Source of the DNA: Arthrobacter horti
GTDB lineage: Bacteria > Actinomycetota > Actinomycetes > Actinomycetales > Micrococcaceae
Direction of reading: 5' to 3'
Assembly: GCF_030731045.1 (NCBI RefSeq)
Contig: NZ_JAVALS010000004.1
Span: 1 to 64,000 of the forward strand
DNA: 64,000 nt
In this document: in pieces, positions 6,318-15,404 of the stretch
How the letters are laid out: each line of letters begins with the position of its first letter
How positions within the stretch are numbered: position 1 is the stretch's first letter
Notes under the pieces: generated by a model
Databases searched by the model: none
The model's input: only the letters and a program-made list of their open reading frames with translations
Told to the model about the DNA's origin: nothing
Made by a program: the position numbers and the translations under genes

Positions 6318-8867
6318 ATGATTTCAGCAGCGGCGCAGTCCGTGTGGGGGAAGTCCGATCGGGACACTGGAGAGTGGATGTCTTTATGGCGCCACATGCA
6401 AGATTCAGCGGCCGTCGCGGGCAAGCTCTGGGATGAATGGTTGTCCTGGGCGGTGAAGAATCGCCTTCAGTCGGCGTGCTGTTCAGACGATGAATCCGAT
6501 GTGCGGACACTCGTGACCTGGCTCGCCGCCACCCATGACGCGGGCAAAGCTCACCCGTTGTTCGCGTTCCAGGTTTACGGTCTCGCGGAGAAGATGAGGG
6601 ACTGTGGCTTGGACATCCCCCTGGAGGTCACGCCGGACGGCAGGATCCCCCATTCCGTATTGGGCTACTCGATTGTCAGTCGCTGGTTGACATCCGAATG
6701 TAGCTTTCCCCCTATTGTCGCCATGAGCCATGCGACCGTCTCCGGTGGGCATCACGGAGTTCCGCCGACGACGGTCCAGGTCAAGACGGCCAGGGAAGCA
6801 ACCGAAGCCTTGGACCGGTCTTGGCACGAAGTGCAAAACGAATTGATGACGGCTTGCGCCGAAATGACCGGAGCGGCGGACTATCTTCGTCAATGGAGGG
6901 GAAGGAGGCTGACACCCGAGGCTCAGATGCTGCTGACCGCGGTCGTCATCGTGGCCGACTGGATTGCGAGCAATCCAGATCTCTTCCCGTACGGAGACTG
7001 CAGCCCCACCGAGCAGCGTCTGGCGCGGGCGTGGACCCAGCTGGATCTGGCACAGTCATGGTCCGCGCCGGACCCTCCTTCTGATCCAGATGAGCTTTTC
7101 GCGTCGCGCTTTGACCTGCCTCCTGGCTCCCGCCCGTCGAGTATGCAGCGGAGCGCTTTTGAGGCGGCAATGGCCATGAAGGTCCCCGGGGTGCTGATCA
7201 TCGAAGCAGCCATGGGGGAAGGGAAGACTGAGGCTGCCTTGACTGCAGCAGAGGTCTTCGCTGCCAAATGGGGATTGGGCGGAGCGATCTTCGCTCTGCC
7301 CACGCAGGCCACGAGTGATGCCATGTTTACCCGCTTCCCGTCGTGGGTGGAGAAGTTACCTGACAAGGGGCCCTGTAGCGGGAGACGGTCCATCTATCTG
7401 GCGCACTCCAAATCCCAGCTGAATGATGATTTCCGCCGGCGTTATCGTGAGGACGCCATCGGTGGCGCCGCCGAGGGCCCCATCGCTGAGGTCTACGACG
7501 ACGGTCCGGACGGTCGTGCGAGGAGGCACGCGGCAGTCGCGCATCAGTGGTTATCCGGGCGGAAGAAAGGAATGCTGGCTGACTTCGTGGTGGCGACCAT
7601 CGATCAGGTGCTGTTCGCCGCGCTTCAGAGCAGACATGTGGTCCTGCGGCATCTGGCCTTGGCAGGGAAAGTGGTGATCATCGACGAATGCCACGCCTAT
7701 GACGCTTTCATGAACCGGTATCTGCACCAGGTGCTGAGCTGGTTGGCTGCCTATGGAGTTCCAGTGATCCTTCTCTCCGCCACCTTGCCAGCGGAGACCC
7801 GGAAGCAACTCGTGCATGCCTATGAGTCTGGCCGACCGAACGGAAGATCGTCAGCGGAAGGAACGGCGCTTCACAGGAGATCGAGACGTGGTCGGAAGCC
7901 GGCCGAACAGACGGACTCGCCGCTTGATGGAGACCCGGGATACCCCCTCATCGTCGCCAGTTCTCCTGACGGTCCAGTGATGACGACGCCGGAGACGAGT
8001 GGGAGCCTCTTGGAAGTCACGATTCGTCCCCTCGAGGAGAGTGCAACGGCCCTCCTGGATGCCCTCGAACCCATTCGGCTGCAAGGCGGGTGTGCCGGGA
8101 TCATCTGCAACACTGTTGGCAGGGCACAGGGCATCTTCAAAGAACTTGCGACCGCCTTCACCGCGGATGAACTGATTCTGGTCCATTCCCGTTTCATGGC
8201 TCCCGACCGAATGGAGCTGGAACGAAGGATCCGTGAGCTTCTCGGCCGGGACGATGTGGTCAAAGCTGCGGGAATGGTCAGGCCTCACCGTCTCATCGTC
8301 GTTGGGACCCAGGTCTTGGAGCAGTCTTTGGACGTGGACTTCGACCTGATGATCACGGACATTGCGCCGGTTGACCTCCTTCTGCAACGCATCGGGAGGT
8401 TGCACCGCCGGCGCACCGTTTCACGACCACGGCCAGCGCATCTCGAGGAACCAGTGTGCTTGATAAGAGGCGTGAAGGATTGGGTGAGCGAACCTCCGGC
8501 GTTGGAAGACGGTTCGGCAGCGGTTTACGGCAAGTCACTTCTGTTCCGTACGTTGGCGGTTCTCGGGACGCAGCTGGCAAGCGAACAGCCGTTGTACCTT
8601 CCACCGGATATCAGCGAGTTGGTCCAGGCAAGCTACGCCGAGCTTGTTGCAGTACCGGATTCCTGGCGGGAAGAATTCGCTGAGGCTGAGGCTGAACGTG
8701 AGGCTGAAGTAGAACAGAAGGTCAATGGAGCAGAGCTCTTCCTGTTGAAAACGGTTTCGGAGTTCACGGATGGTTTGGCGATAGATCTTCTGGAACGAAA
8801 TACCAGCTCTGCTGACGAGGGAGCGCAAGAGGCATCTGGGCTTGCACGCGTCAGAGATACGGATTAG
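6318..8867 (+). CDS. cas3: Cas3 helicase-nuclease, HD and helicase part (ends at in-frame TAG)
   Basis: This 849-residue protein is the HD nuclease plus SF2 helicase of Cas3, which degrades the DNA strand opened by Cascade in type I-E interference. Visible motifs: His26 (LWRHMQDSAAV) and HD at 73-74 (ATHDAGK) of the nuclease site; Walker A AAMGEGKT near 297-304; DECH near 456; SAT near 486; and QRIGRLHR near 690. The reading frame stops at TAG 8865-8867 directly after RVRDTD, and the same frame continues as SLEVIL and the rest of the C-terminal domain. Homologues read through with a sense codon here, so this product is truncated by about 115 residues. Start at ATG 6318 after GGGGGGA; residues VWGKSDRDTGEW are the usual Cas3e N-terminus. 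Confidence 0.92.
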   Translation: MISAAAQSVWGKSDRDTGEWMSLWRHMQDSAAVAGKLWDEWLSWAVKNRLQSACCSDDESDVRTLVTWLAATHDAGKAHPLFAFQVYGLAEKMRDCGLDIPLEVTPDGRIPHSVLGYSIVSRWLTSECSFPPIVAMSHATVSGGHHGVPPTTVQVKTAREATEALDRSWHEVQNELMTACAEMTGAADYLRQWRGRRLTPEAQMLLTAVVIVADWIASNPDLFPYGDCSPTEQRLARAWTQLDLAQSWSAPDPPSDPDELFASRFDLPPGSRPSSMQRSAFEAAMAMKVPGVLIIEAAMGEGKTEAALTAAEVFAAKWGLGGAIFALPTQATSDAMFTRFPSWVEKLPDKGPCSGRRSIYLAHSKSQLNDDFRRRYREDAIGGAAEGPIAEVYDDGPDGRARRHAAVAHQWLSGRKKGMLADFVVATIDQVLFAALQSRHVVLRHLALAGKVVIIDECHAYDAFMNRYLHQVLSWLAAYGVPVILLSATLPAETRKQLVHAYESGRPNGRSSAEGTALHRRSRRGRKPAEQTDSPLDGDPGYPLIVASSPDGPVMTTPETSGSLLEVTIRPLEESATALLDALEPIRLQGGCAGIICNTVGRAQGIFKELATAFTADELILVHSRFMAPDRMELERRIRELLGRDDVVKAAGMVRPHRLIVVGTQVLEQSLDVDFDLMITDIAPVDLLLQRIGRLHRRRTVSRPRPAHLEEPVCLIRGVKDWVSEPPALEDGSAAVYGKSLLFRTLAVLGTQLASEQPLYLPPDISELVQASYAELVAVPDSWREEFAEAEAEREAEVEQKVNGAELFLLKTVSEFTDGLAIDLLERNTSSADEGAQEASGLARVRDTD

Positions 8868-8876
8868 TCACTTGAA

Positions 8877-9221
8877 GTGATTCTGGCGTGCCGTCGCGAC
8901 GGCGTGGTCACCTTTGTTCCTCATCACATGCGATTCCCCTCGCGCGCGGTGCCGGTGGACGCACCGCCAGAGCACTACTTAGCACGTGCATTGAGCTCCT
9001 GCACGGTCAGGCTCCCCGCGAAATTTTGCCGGCCTGAACGGGTAGAAGCAGTGTTGAACGAACTCGAACGTCAAGGGATTGCAGCATGGCAGAAGTCTCC
9101 TTGGCTGAGGGGACTCTTGGTCCTCTTCCTGGATGACTCAATGACGGCTTCTCTGGACGGAGTGAGACTCCGTTACGACCAACGCATAGGTCTTTATGAA
9201 GTGGAAGGAGATACCTGCTGA
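8877..9221 (+). CDS. Cas3 C-terminal domain fragment, separated by the TAG
   Basis: This 114-residue reading frame is in the same frame as cas3, three sense codons after its TAG. It carries the layout of the Cas3e C-terminal domain: RRDGVVTFVP, a SCTVRLP segment, a helix VEAVLNELE, then WQKSPWLRGLLVLFLDD and RLRYDQRIGLYEVE. The GTG at 8877 has no visible ribosome site, so expression would need re-initiation after the TAG or stop-codon read-through. Its TGA overlaps the ATG of cse1 (TGATG). Together with the upstream part the length would be about 967 residues, close to full-length actinobacterial Cas3. Confidence 0.8.
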   Translation: MILACRRDGVVTFVPHHMRFPSRAVPVDAPPEHYLARALSSCTVRLPAKFCRPERVEAVLNELERQGIAAWQKSPWLRGLLVLFLDDSMTASLDGVRLRYDQRIGLYEVEGDTC

Positions 9222-10909
9222 TGGAAGAAAATCCTCAGTTCAATCTGGTGCATGATCCGTGGGTGAGTTGCCTCATGATTGACGGGACGATTCAGACGCT
9301 ATCCCTGAATGACTTTTTTCTGCGAAGCTCCTCGATTCGCAGGCTGGCCGGCGAGCTGCCGACACAAGACTATGCGGTACTCCGCCTGCTGCTTGCGATC
9401 GCCTACCGGAGCGCTCCCGATGTGGACGCGGCAGATGTCTCTGAGGTGTGGGGAGTGTTGTGGCGCGATCAATCACAGCTGACGAGGATGGTGCTGGAAT
9501 ACCTCGAGGAATCGCGAGAGGACTTTGAACTCTTCGATGCAGTTCGGCCCTTCATGCAAGTCGCTGGTCTGCACACTTCAAGCGGCAAGGTTGACGGTGT
9601 GCGCCGCCTCATCGCCGATGTGCCGAGCGGCCATCAGTATTTCACCACTCGGGCAGGGAGCGGGCTGGATTCCTTGTCGTTCGCGGAGGCGGCGCGGTGG
9701 CTCATCCATACGCACGCCTATGATCCGTCAGGGATCAAGTCCGGAGCGGTAGGTGATCCCAGGGTCAAAGGAGGGAAGGGGTACCCCATCGGAACTGGAT
9801 GGACTGGGGCCACGGGTGGGATCTTCTTCGAAGGCGCGAGTATGTCGGAGACTATTCATCTCAACCTGCACCTTCCATCTATTGCTGCGGACGTGGATGG
9901 AATCGATGTTCCAGTCTGGGAACGGGACCCGCTTGGAGCCGCGGAGGAGCAAAGGGTTGGGGGACAACCGCGCCCGACTGGACCGGTGGACGTCTTCACC
10001 TGGCCGTCTCGCCGGGTCCGTCTGTTCCCGGAAAAGGGACGGGTTAGGAGCGTGATCGTCAGCAACGGTGATCCCCTTGCCATTCAGAACATGGATCTCG
10101 ATCCGATGACCGCTCAGCGATTCAGTAAACCGCAAACGGCCAAGTTCAGAAAGGCTGTCTACATGCCGCGTGAGCACGACCCGGAGCGGACGCTGTGGAG
10201 CGGAGTGGGGTCATTGCTCATCCAGACTGAGAAAGAGGCATCGACGGATGGAGAGCCTGTACCGATCAAAGTCGCCCCAATGATTTTGTGGGTGGCCAGG
10301 CTCGGCGAGCTCGGTGCGATCGATTCGAGCCGCTTGTTCAACGTGCGTCTGATCGGCGCGGAGTACGGCACGCAGAGCTCCGTGATTTCTGAGATTCTCG
10401 ACGATGGGTTGGCCTTCCATTTGAGTTTGCTGTCGGATCGTTCGGTGACAATCCGCAATGTGGTCAGAGTGGCAGCCGCGGAGACTGAGGCTGCCGTCTG
10501 GGCGTTTGGCCGGTTCGCCGGAGAACTGAGCCGAGCTGCAGGAGGCGAACCAGAGTCGCAGCGAGAGAAAGCCAGGCAATCGGTGTTTTTTGCGCTGAAT
10601 GAGCCATTCAGACGCTGGGTGTCAGATCTTCTCGGTGATGAACCTGGAGATGTTGCCGCTGAGTGGTGGAATGCTGAGGCCAGACGCATCCTGAAGGAAT
10701 ACGCAACCGAGCTCCTGGCAGTTGCCGGGGAGTTGGCTTTGATCGGACGGTCGGTCGGGGGAGAGTTCATTTCCGCAGCAACGGCGGAAACCTGGTTGAA
10801 TCGCAGCCTGCGGAAACATCTCCCGTTGAAACACGAAATCGAAGAGCGCGAGCGATTGCGCGCGGTCGCTGATCTGAAAATGCACCGGCCGGAAGGAGCC
10901 AAGAGATGA
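9221..10909 (+). CDS. casA: Type I-E Cascade large subunit Cse1/Cas8e
   Basis: This 562-residue protein is the large subunit of Cascade, which recognises the PAM and recruits Cas3. The N-terminus NLVHDPWVSCLMIDG and the downstream TQDYAVLRLLLAIAYRSAP are Cse1 hallmarks. A central loop TTRAGSGLDSLSFAEAARWL and the glycine-rich GGKGYPIGTGWTG segment also fit. A C-terminal helical bundle occupies the last 170 residues or so. It overlaps the Cas3 fragment by one base and cse2 by four, so the genes are translationally coupled. Confidence 0.95.
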   Translation: MEENPQFNLVHDPWVSCLMIDGTIQTLSLNDFFLRSSSIRRLAGELPTQDYAVLRLLLAIAYRSAPDVDAADVSEVWGVLWRDQSQLTRMVLEYLEESREDFELFDAVRPFMQVAGLHTSSGKVDGVRRLIADVPSGHQYFTTRAGSGLDSLSFAEAARWLIHTHAYDPSGIKSGAVGDPRVKGGKGYPIGTGWTGATGGIFFEGASMSETIHLNLHLPSIAADVDGIDVPVWERDPLGAAEEQRVGGQPRPTGPVDVFTWPSRRVRLFPEKGRVRSVIVSNGDPLAIQNMDLDPMTAQRFSKPQTAKFRKAVYMPREHDPERTLWSGVGSLLIQTEKEASTDGEPVPIKVAPMILWVARLGELGAIDSSRLFNVRLIGAEYGTQSSVISEILDDGLAFHLSLLSDRSVTIRNVVRVAAAETEAAVWAFGRFAGELSRAAGGEPESQREKARQSVFFALNEPFRRWVSDLLGDEPGDVAAEWWNAEARRILKEYATELLAVAGELALIGRSVGGEFISAATAETWLNRSLRKHLPLKHEIEERERLRAVADLKMHRPEGAKR

Positions 10910-11529
10910 ACGAGCAGCCGGATCTTGTACGGTACGTGAGCGCAAAGATTTCAAGAATCCAAGGGATGTACTTCGGCCATCAGCGCTCTGATGCAGCTGC
11001 TGTTCTCGCGAAGTTGAGAAGGGGAGTCGCCAAGGAGCCTGGAGCAGACACGTGGGCTTGGGGACATGTGGTTGACGGGCTGCCGAAACAGTATCTCGGG
11101 CGGACCGACTCGGCGACATCGGGTGAGAAGGCCGCATACGTGGCTCTGACGCTCTATGCAGTGCACCAGCAGTCGAAGACCATGCCTATGCATCGGCCGG
11201 GTCCGTCGATGGGGCGTTCCATCAGGCAGCTCGGGGCGGTACGGGGGACAGGCGGGGCGTCGGACGCGGTCAAGCGACGGTTCGATGCCTTGATGTCCTC
11301 GGCAACCTTCAACGAGCTTCAACATCATGCCCGAGGGCTCATTCAGCAACTCAGGGCGGCAGACATTCCGTTGGACTACGGGCGCCTTGCGGAAGATATC
11401 CGGCTCCTCCAGAGCCAGGTGACGGCGAACGGGGTTCAGCTTCGCTGGGGTCGGGACTATGCCTTTGAAGAGTTTGGCTCCGAAGCACGTATCACATCGT
11501 TCGAACATGAGGAAGGAAATGCATCATGA
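10906..11529 (+). CDS. casB: Type I-E Cascade small subunit Cse2/Cas11e
   Basis: This 207-residue, mostly helical basic protein sits between cse1 and cas7e, where Cse2 always lies. Segments typical of the family include KLRRGVAKEPGADTWAW near residues 35-50 and a C-terminal QVTANGVQLRWGRDYAFE. Two copies of Cse2 line the belly of Cascade and stabilise the R-loop. The start codon overlaps the cse1 stop (ATGA) and its own stop overlaps cas7e. Confidence 0.92.
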   Translation: MNEQPDLVRYVSAKISRIQGMYFGHQRSDAAAVLAKLRRGVAKEPGADTWAWGHVVDGLPKQYLGRTDSATSGEKAAYVALTLYAVHQQSKTMPMHRPGPSMGRSIRQLGAVRGTGGASDAVKRRFDALMSSATFNELQHHARGLIQQLRAADIPLDYGRLAEDIRLLQSQVTANGVQLRWGRDYAFEEFGSEARITSFEHEEGNAS

Positions 11530-12653
11530 AGCACATCTACCTGGATATCCACGCGCTTCAGACCGTTCCGCCGAGCAACATCAACCGTGATGACACAGGC
11601 TCTCCCAAGACGGCCATCTATGGCGGCGTTCGCCGGGCGCGGGTATCCAGCCAGTCCTGGAAGCGCGCAATCCGGCAAGAGTTTGCACGGCATCTCGACG
11701 CCACACAGCTCGGAATCCGGACGAAGCGCCTTGTGGAGGTGGTGTCACAACACATCCGGGACCTTTCTCCCGAACTGGAGCCGAGCGCAACCGAACTGGC
11801 GGTTGCAGCCATTGAGGCCGGTGGCTTCAAGGTGGACGTGTCCAAGACCAAGGACGGCGAAGGAGCCGGAAAGCCAGCTCAGACCAGCTACCTGTTGTTC
11901 GTCAGCAACGTTCAGGCGCGGAGGCTGGCCGAGCTCGCGATCGAGGCCTTCCGCAAGGGAGAGAAGCTTGACAAGAAGCAGGTAAAAGCCGCTTTGAACT
12001 CAGACCACAGCGTCGACGTCGCACTTTTCGGCCGGATGATCGCAGACAGCGCCGACCTGAATGTTGATGCCAGTACGCAAGTTGCGCATGCGATCAGCGT
12101 GCACGCCGTCGAGACCGAGTTCGATTACTTTACGGCAGTCGATGACAAGAACACGGAAGAGGAATCCGGCGCAGGGATGATCGGAACCGTCGAGTTCAAT
12201 TCCTCGACGCTTTACCGGTACGCGACCGTCAACCTCCGGGGCCTTGCCCAGAATCTTGGCGATTCGGACGTGACCGTCAAGGCAGTGGTCAGTTTTGTCC
12301 GTTCTTTCGTGGAGTCCATGCCGACTGGAAAGCAGAACACTTTCGCCAATAGGACGCTGCCGGATGCCGTCGTGGTGACGGTCAGGAACAGGATGCCGGT
12401 GAACCTCGTCGGAGCGTTTGAAGAAGCCGTGACGGCTGAGAAAGGGAAGAGCCGGCTGAGGGTCGCGGCCGAAAGGCTTGCCCAGCACTCGGCTGACCTC
12501 GAAGCCGGCTACGGGAATAGTGCTGTGAGGACGCTCGTCGTTGCGCCGACCAGCTCTGTCGCTCCGCTGGTCAGTTTGGGCGAGCAGGTCAGTCTTGACG
12601 ACCTGCTTCTGGCTTTGGAATCTGATCTGCACGCCTGGCTTGAGGAGGCCTAG
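11526..12653 (+). CDS. casC: Type I-E Cascade backbone subunit Cas7e
   Basis: This 375-residue RAMP protein forms the six-copy backbone that holds the crRNA spacer. The N-terminus IYLDIHALQTVPPSNINRDD, then GSPKTAIYGGVRRARVSSQS and WKRAIR, is the canonical Cas7e (Cse4) signature; GTVEFNSSTLYRYATVNL is another conserved block. It overlaps cse2 by four bases, and its TAG overlaps the GTG start of cas5e by one base. Confidence 0.96.
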   Translation: MKHIYLDIHALQTVPPSNINRDDTGSPKTAIYGGVRRARVSSQSWKRAIRQEFARHLDATQLGIRTKRLVEVVSQHIRDLSPELEPSATELAVAAIEAGGFKVDVSKTKDGEGAGKPAQTSYLLFVSNVQARRLAELAIEAFRKGEKLDKKQVKAALNSDHSVDVALFGRMIADSADLNVDASTQVAHAISVHAVETEFDYFTAVDDKNTEEESGAGMIGTVEFNSSTLYRYATVNLRGLAQNLGDSDVTVKAVVSFVRSFVESMPTGKQNTFANRTLPDAVVVTVRNRMPVNLVGAFEEAVTAEKGKSRLRVAAERLAQHSADLEAGYGNSAVRTLVVAPTSSVAPLVSLGEQVSLDDLLLALESDLHAWLEEA

Positions 12654-13360
12654 TGGCTGTCCTCAAGATGCGTCTTGCGGGACCGATGCAGGCTTGGGGC
12701 GCAAGCAGCCGGTTCGTAAACAGGAACACCAGGCAGGAACCGACCAAGAGTGGAGTCCTCGGTCTCTTGGCTGCGGCAGAAGGGCGACGGCGTTCCGACC
12801 CGGTCGAAGATCTTGCACAGCTGAGGTTTGGGGTCCGAATAGATCAGCCAGGGCGTTTGCTCCGCGATTTTCAGACCGCGAGGTCGTTGGACGGCAAGGA
12901 ATCGATGCCGCTCTCGTACCGGTACTACCTAGTGGACGCAGTCTTTCTCGCAGTTGTCGAGGGGCCCAGATCGTTGATCGAAGGCCTGGGGAAGGCCCTT
13001 ACCGACCCTGCATACCCGCTCTACCTCGGCAGGCGCTCGTGTGTTCCAAGCGGCGACGTCAAGATCGGGATCAGTGATGAAGAGTTGGATGCTGCACTCC
13101 GTTCGGAGCCATGGCTTGCGGCTTCTTGGTATCAGAAGAGGCAACGCTCTAAAAACGTATCACTGGAGATCGTCAGAGATGCGGTGACCATGGATGAACA
13201 GAAGGAAGGGGAGACCGTGCGGGATGTTCCTTTGAGCTTCTCTCCGGAAAACAGACAGTACACCTGGCGGACAGTCGTTCGTCCTATGCCTCAGGTGGTG
13301 GTCAATATGTTCGGACGGGACAACGAGCACGACCCCATGGCGGAACTGGGAGGTGCATGA
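12653..13360 (+). CDS. casD: Type I-E Cascade subunit Cas5e
   Basis: This 235-residue RAMP protein caps the 5' handle of the crRNA. The start LKMRLAGPMQAWGASSRF and the following RNTRQEPTKSGVLGLLAAAEG are diagnostic for Cas5e, as is LYLGRRSCVPS. It begins with GTG at 12653, overlapping the cas7e stop by one base, and ends overlapping cas6e by four. No damage is seen. Confidence 0.95.
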   Translation: MAVLKMRLAGPMQAWGASSRFVNRNTRQEPTKSGVLGLLAAAEGRRRSDPVEDLAQLRFGVRIDQPGRLLRDFQTARSLDGKESMPLSYRYYLVDAVFLAVVEGPRSLIEGLGKALTDPAYPLYLGRRSCVPSGDVKIGISDEELDAALRSEPWLAASWYQKRQRSKNVSLEIVRDAVTMDEQKEGETVRDVPLSFSPENRQYTWRTVVRPMPQVVVNMFGRDNEHDPMAELGGA

Positions 13361-14031
13361 TGTATCTGACAAAGTTCGACATCAACGCTGCGCGACGCGG
13401 AGCAAGGTATCTGCTCGGTAATCCGCAGGCGTTTCATGCGGCGGTGCTCTCATCCTTTCCGCCCAGGCCGACGGGCGCGGGGGAGGGGCGGGTGCTGTGG
13501 AGGGTCGATCGCAATGGTCCACATACTGCTCTCTACGTGGTGAGCCCGGACGAACCTGACCTCTCAGCTTTGAACGAGCAGGCTGGCTGGTCCACTGCAA
13601 CGTGGGCTACCCGGGACTACCGCCCGTTTCTGGATCGGATCTCAGAGGGCCAGACCTGGTCATTTCGGCTGACGGCGAACCCTGTCAAGCAATCCCTCGC
13701 ACCTGAGACCAAGGGGATGCGCTTGGCTCACGTGACTTCGGCGCAACAGGCGGCTTGGCTTGCGGATCGAGCGGGGCGCAATGGGTTCCGGATCTCTGAG
13801 ACTTCTGACGGAACTCCTGCCGTAATGGTGTCGTCTCGAAGCAAGGATTCTTTCTCGCGGAGTGATCCTCATCGTGGAGGTAGATCTTCACGTGTCACCT
13901 TGGTCCGAGTCCAATTCGACGGTGTGCTCACTGTCAACGACCGCGAAAAGTTTCGGGATGCATTGGTTTCTGGGTTTGGCCGAGGCAAGGCCTATGGATG
14001 CGGTTTGATGACTCTCATGAGAGCAGAGTGA
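13357..14031 (+). CDS. casE: crRNA-processing endoribonuclease Cas6e
   Basis: This 224-residue protein cuts the pre-crRNA at the base of the repeat hairpin and stays bound to the 3' handle. The N-terminus MYLTKFDINAARRGARYLL (after a doubled ATG) and the C-terminal glycine-rich motif SGFGRGKAYGCGLMTLM are the two standard Cas6e features. The His near residue 29 (QAFHAAVLSSFP) matches the catalytic His position. It precedes cas1 by four bases. The hairpin at 6133-6164 would be a possible second substrate. Confidence 0.95.
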   Translation: MMYLTKFDINAARRGARYLLGNPQAFHAAVLSSFPPRPTGAGEGRVLWRVDRNGPHTALYVVSPDEPDLSALNEQAGWSTATWATRDYRPFLDRISEGQTWSFRLTANPVKQSLAPETKGMRLAHVTSAQQAAWLADRAGRNGFRISETSDGTPAVMVSSRSKDSFSRSDPHRGGRSSRVTLVRVQFDGVLTVNDREKFRDALVSGFGRGKAYGCGLMTLMRAE

Positions 14032-14035
14032 ACGC

Positions 14036-14986
14036 ATGGCAGGAAGTTTTGGGGCGAAACCGCCGGATTTAACCGAACTTGTTCGGTCAGAAGATCGGCT
14101 TTCTTTCGTTTACCTCGAGCGGTGCGTTGTCCATCGGGACTCGAACGCGATCACTGCAACGGATGAGCGTGGGGTTGTTCATATACCGACGGCTACATTG
14201 GGCGCGCTCCTCCTGGGGCCTGGGACACGCGTGACTTATGCAGCCATGTGCCTGCTTGCAGACAGCGGTTCAACCGCTGTCTGGGTGGGCGAACGCGGTG
14301 TCCGCTATTACGCTCACGGGCGCTCGCTGGCTCGTTCATCCCGCCTTTTGGAAGCCCAAGCAGCCAGGGTGTCGAATCAGAGGCTTCGGCTAGATGTAGC
14401 GCGTCGGATGTATACCATTAGGTTTCCTAACGAAGATGTCTCCATGCTGACGATGCAGCAGCTGAGGGGCCGTGAGGGAGCCCGTGTCCGGCGGATCTAC
14501 AAGGAGAACTCGGACCGCACAGGAGTTGCGTGGAGCAGGCGAGATTACGATCCAAACGATTTCGGTTCGGGCGATGCGATCAATCAGTGTTTGTCGGCGG
14601 CACATGCCTGCCTGTATGGAATTGTGCATTCAGTGATAGTCGCGCTGGGGTGTTCGCCTGGGCTCGGATTCGTTCACACAGGGCACGCTCGGTCCTTCGT
14701 ATATGACGTTGCCGACTTGTACAAAGCTGAAGTGACGATTCCAGTCGCTTTTGACGTGGCTGCGTCGTTGAACGATAGCCCTTCTGGACAGACCAGACGA
14801 GCTGTGCGGGATGCAGTCCAGAACGGTGCAATTCTTTCGAGATGTGCGAGGGACATCAGGGCTCTACTTCTTCCTGATGACGAGATCGGCGTAGAAACTG
14901 AGTGGGAAGCCGATGTGGTGCACCTCTGGGATGAGGCATCCGGGTCTGTGGCAGCCGGACAGAACTACGATACGGCAACTGAATGA
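14036..14986 (+). CDS. cas1: CRISPR adaptation integrase Cas1 (type I-E)
   Basis: This 316-residue metal-dependent integrase inserts new spacers together with Cas2. The active-site residues are present: Glu147 in LRGREGARVR, His214 in GFVHTGHARS, and Asp224 and Asp227 in FVYDVADLYK. The N-terminal beta-domain begins LTELVRSEDRLSFVYLERC, as in I-E Cas1. It overlaps cas2 by four bases. All catalytic positions are intact, so adaptation should still work even if Cas3 is impaired. Confidence 0.96.
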   Translation: MAGSFGAKPPDLTELVRSEDRLSFVYLERCVVHRDSNAITATDERGVVHIPTATLGALLLGPGTRVTYAAMCLLADSGSTAVWVGERGVRYYAHGRSLARSSRLLEAQAARVSNQRLRLDVARRMYTIRFPNEDVSMLTMQQLRGREGARVRRIYKENSDRTGVAWSRRDYDPNDFGSGDAINQCLSAAHACLYGIVHSVIVALGCSPGLGFVHTGHARSFVYDVADLYKAEVTIPVAFDVAASLNDSPSGQTRRAVRDAVQNGAILSRCARDIRALLLPDDEIGVETEWEADVVHLWDEASGSVAAGQNYDTATE

Positions 14987-15354
14987 TTGTGCTCGTTCTT
15001 TCAGCGTGTCCAGAGGGTCTTCGTGGGGACCTTACAAAATGGTTACTGGAGATTAGCGCTGGCGTTTTCGTAGGTAGGGTGAGCGCACGCGTCCGGGAGC
15101 TTTTGTGGGAACGCGTGGTAGAACTGGCCAAGGATGGGCGAGCCATCATGGTCTACTCGGCCAGAAATGAGCAACGGCTCGAATTTCGAGTCCACAGGAA
15201 CCAATGGGTTCCGATTGATCTTGACGGACTGAAGTTGATCCTCCGACCGTCGCCCAAATCTGAAGGTCAAGGATCAGTAGAACTTCGTCCTGGATGGAGT
15301 AACGCGAGTCGCTATCGTAGGGCCGGACGCCCGAAAGCTTCAGAATCTGACTAG
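14983..15354 (+). CDS. cas2: CRISPR adaptation protein Cas2 (type I-E)
   Basis: This 123-residue protein has the I-E Cas2 start MIVLVLSACPEGLRGDLTKW and the following LLEISAGVFVGRVSARVRE and LWERV. Cas2e dimers bridge two Cas1 dimers in the spacer integrase. The last 25 residues or so (after SVELRPGWSNASRYRR) are a basic, polar tail beyond the compact fold, a little longer than in enteric Cas2e. The gene ends 50 bases before the first repeat. Confidence 0.95.
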   Translation: MIVLVLSACPEGLRGDLTKWLLEISAGVFVGRVSARVRELLWERVVELAKDGRAIMVYSARNEQRLEFRVHRNQWVPIDLDGLKLILRPSPKSEGQGSVELRPGWSNASRYRRAGRPKASESD

Positions 15355-15404
15355 AGTTGAAGCAACATCGCTTCTCGGCCTGATGTTTTCGCAGGTCAAT
15401 AAGT
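15355..15404 (+). promoter_or_regulatory. CRISPR leader
   Basis: Only 50 bases separate the cas2 stop from the first repeat. They are less G+C-rich than the surroundings, with TGATGTTTTCG and CAATAAGT near the array. The opposite end of the array carries the degenerate repeat, so this is the leader side where new spacers enter. No clear -35/-10 pair fits inside, so the array promoter and integration signals may reach into the cas2 coding end. Confidence 0.65.

Noticed and set aside
8865..8867. TAG in cas3 as a pyrrolysine codon
   Set aside because: No pyrrolysine genes are visible and the position is not a catalytic site; a nonsense change is simpler.
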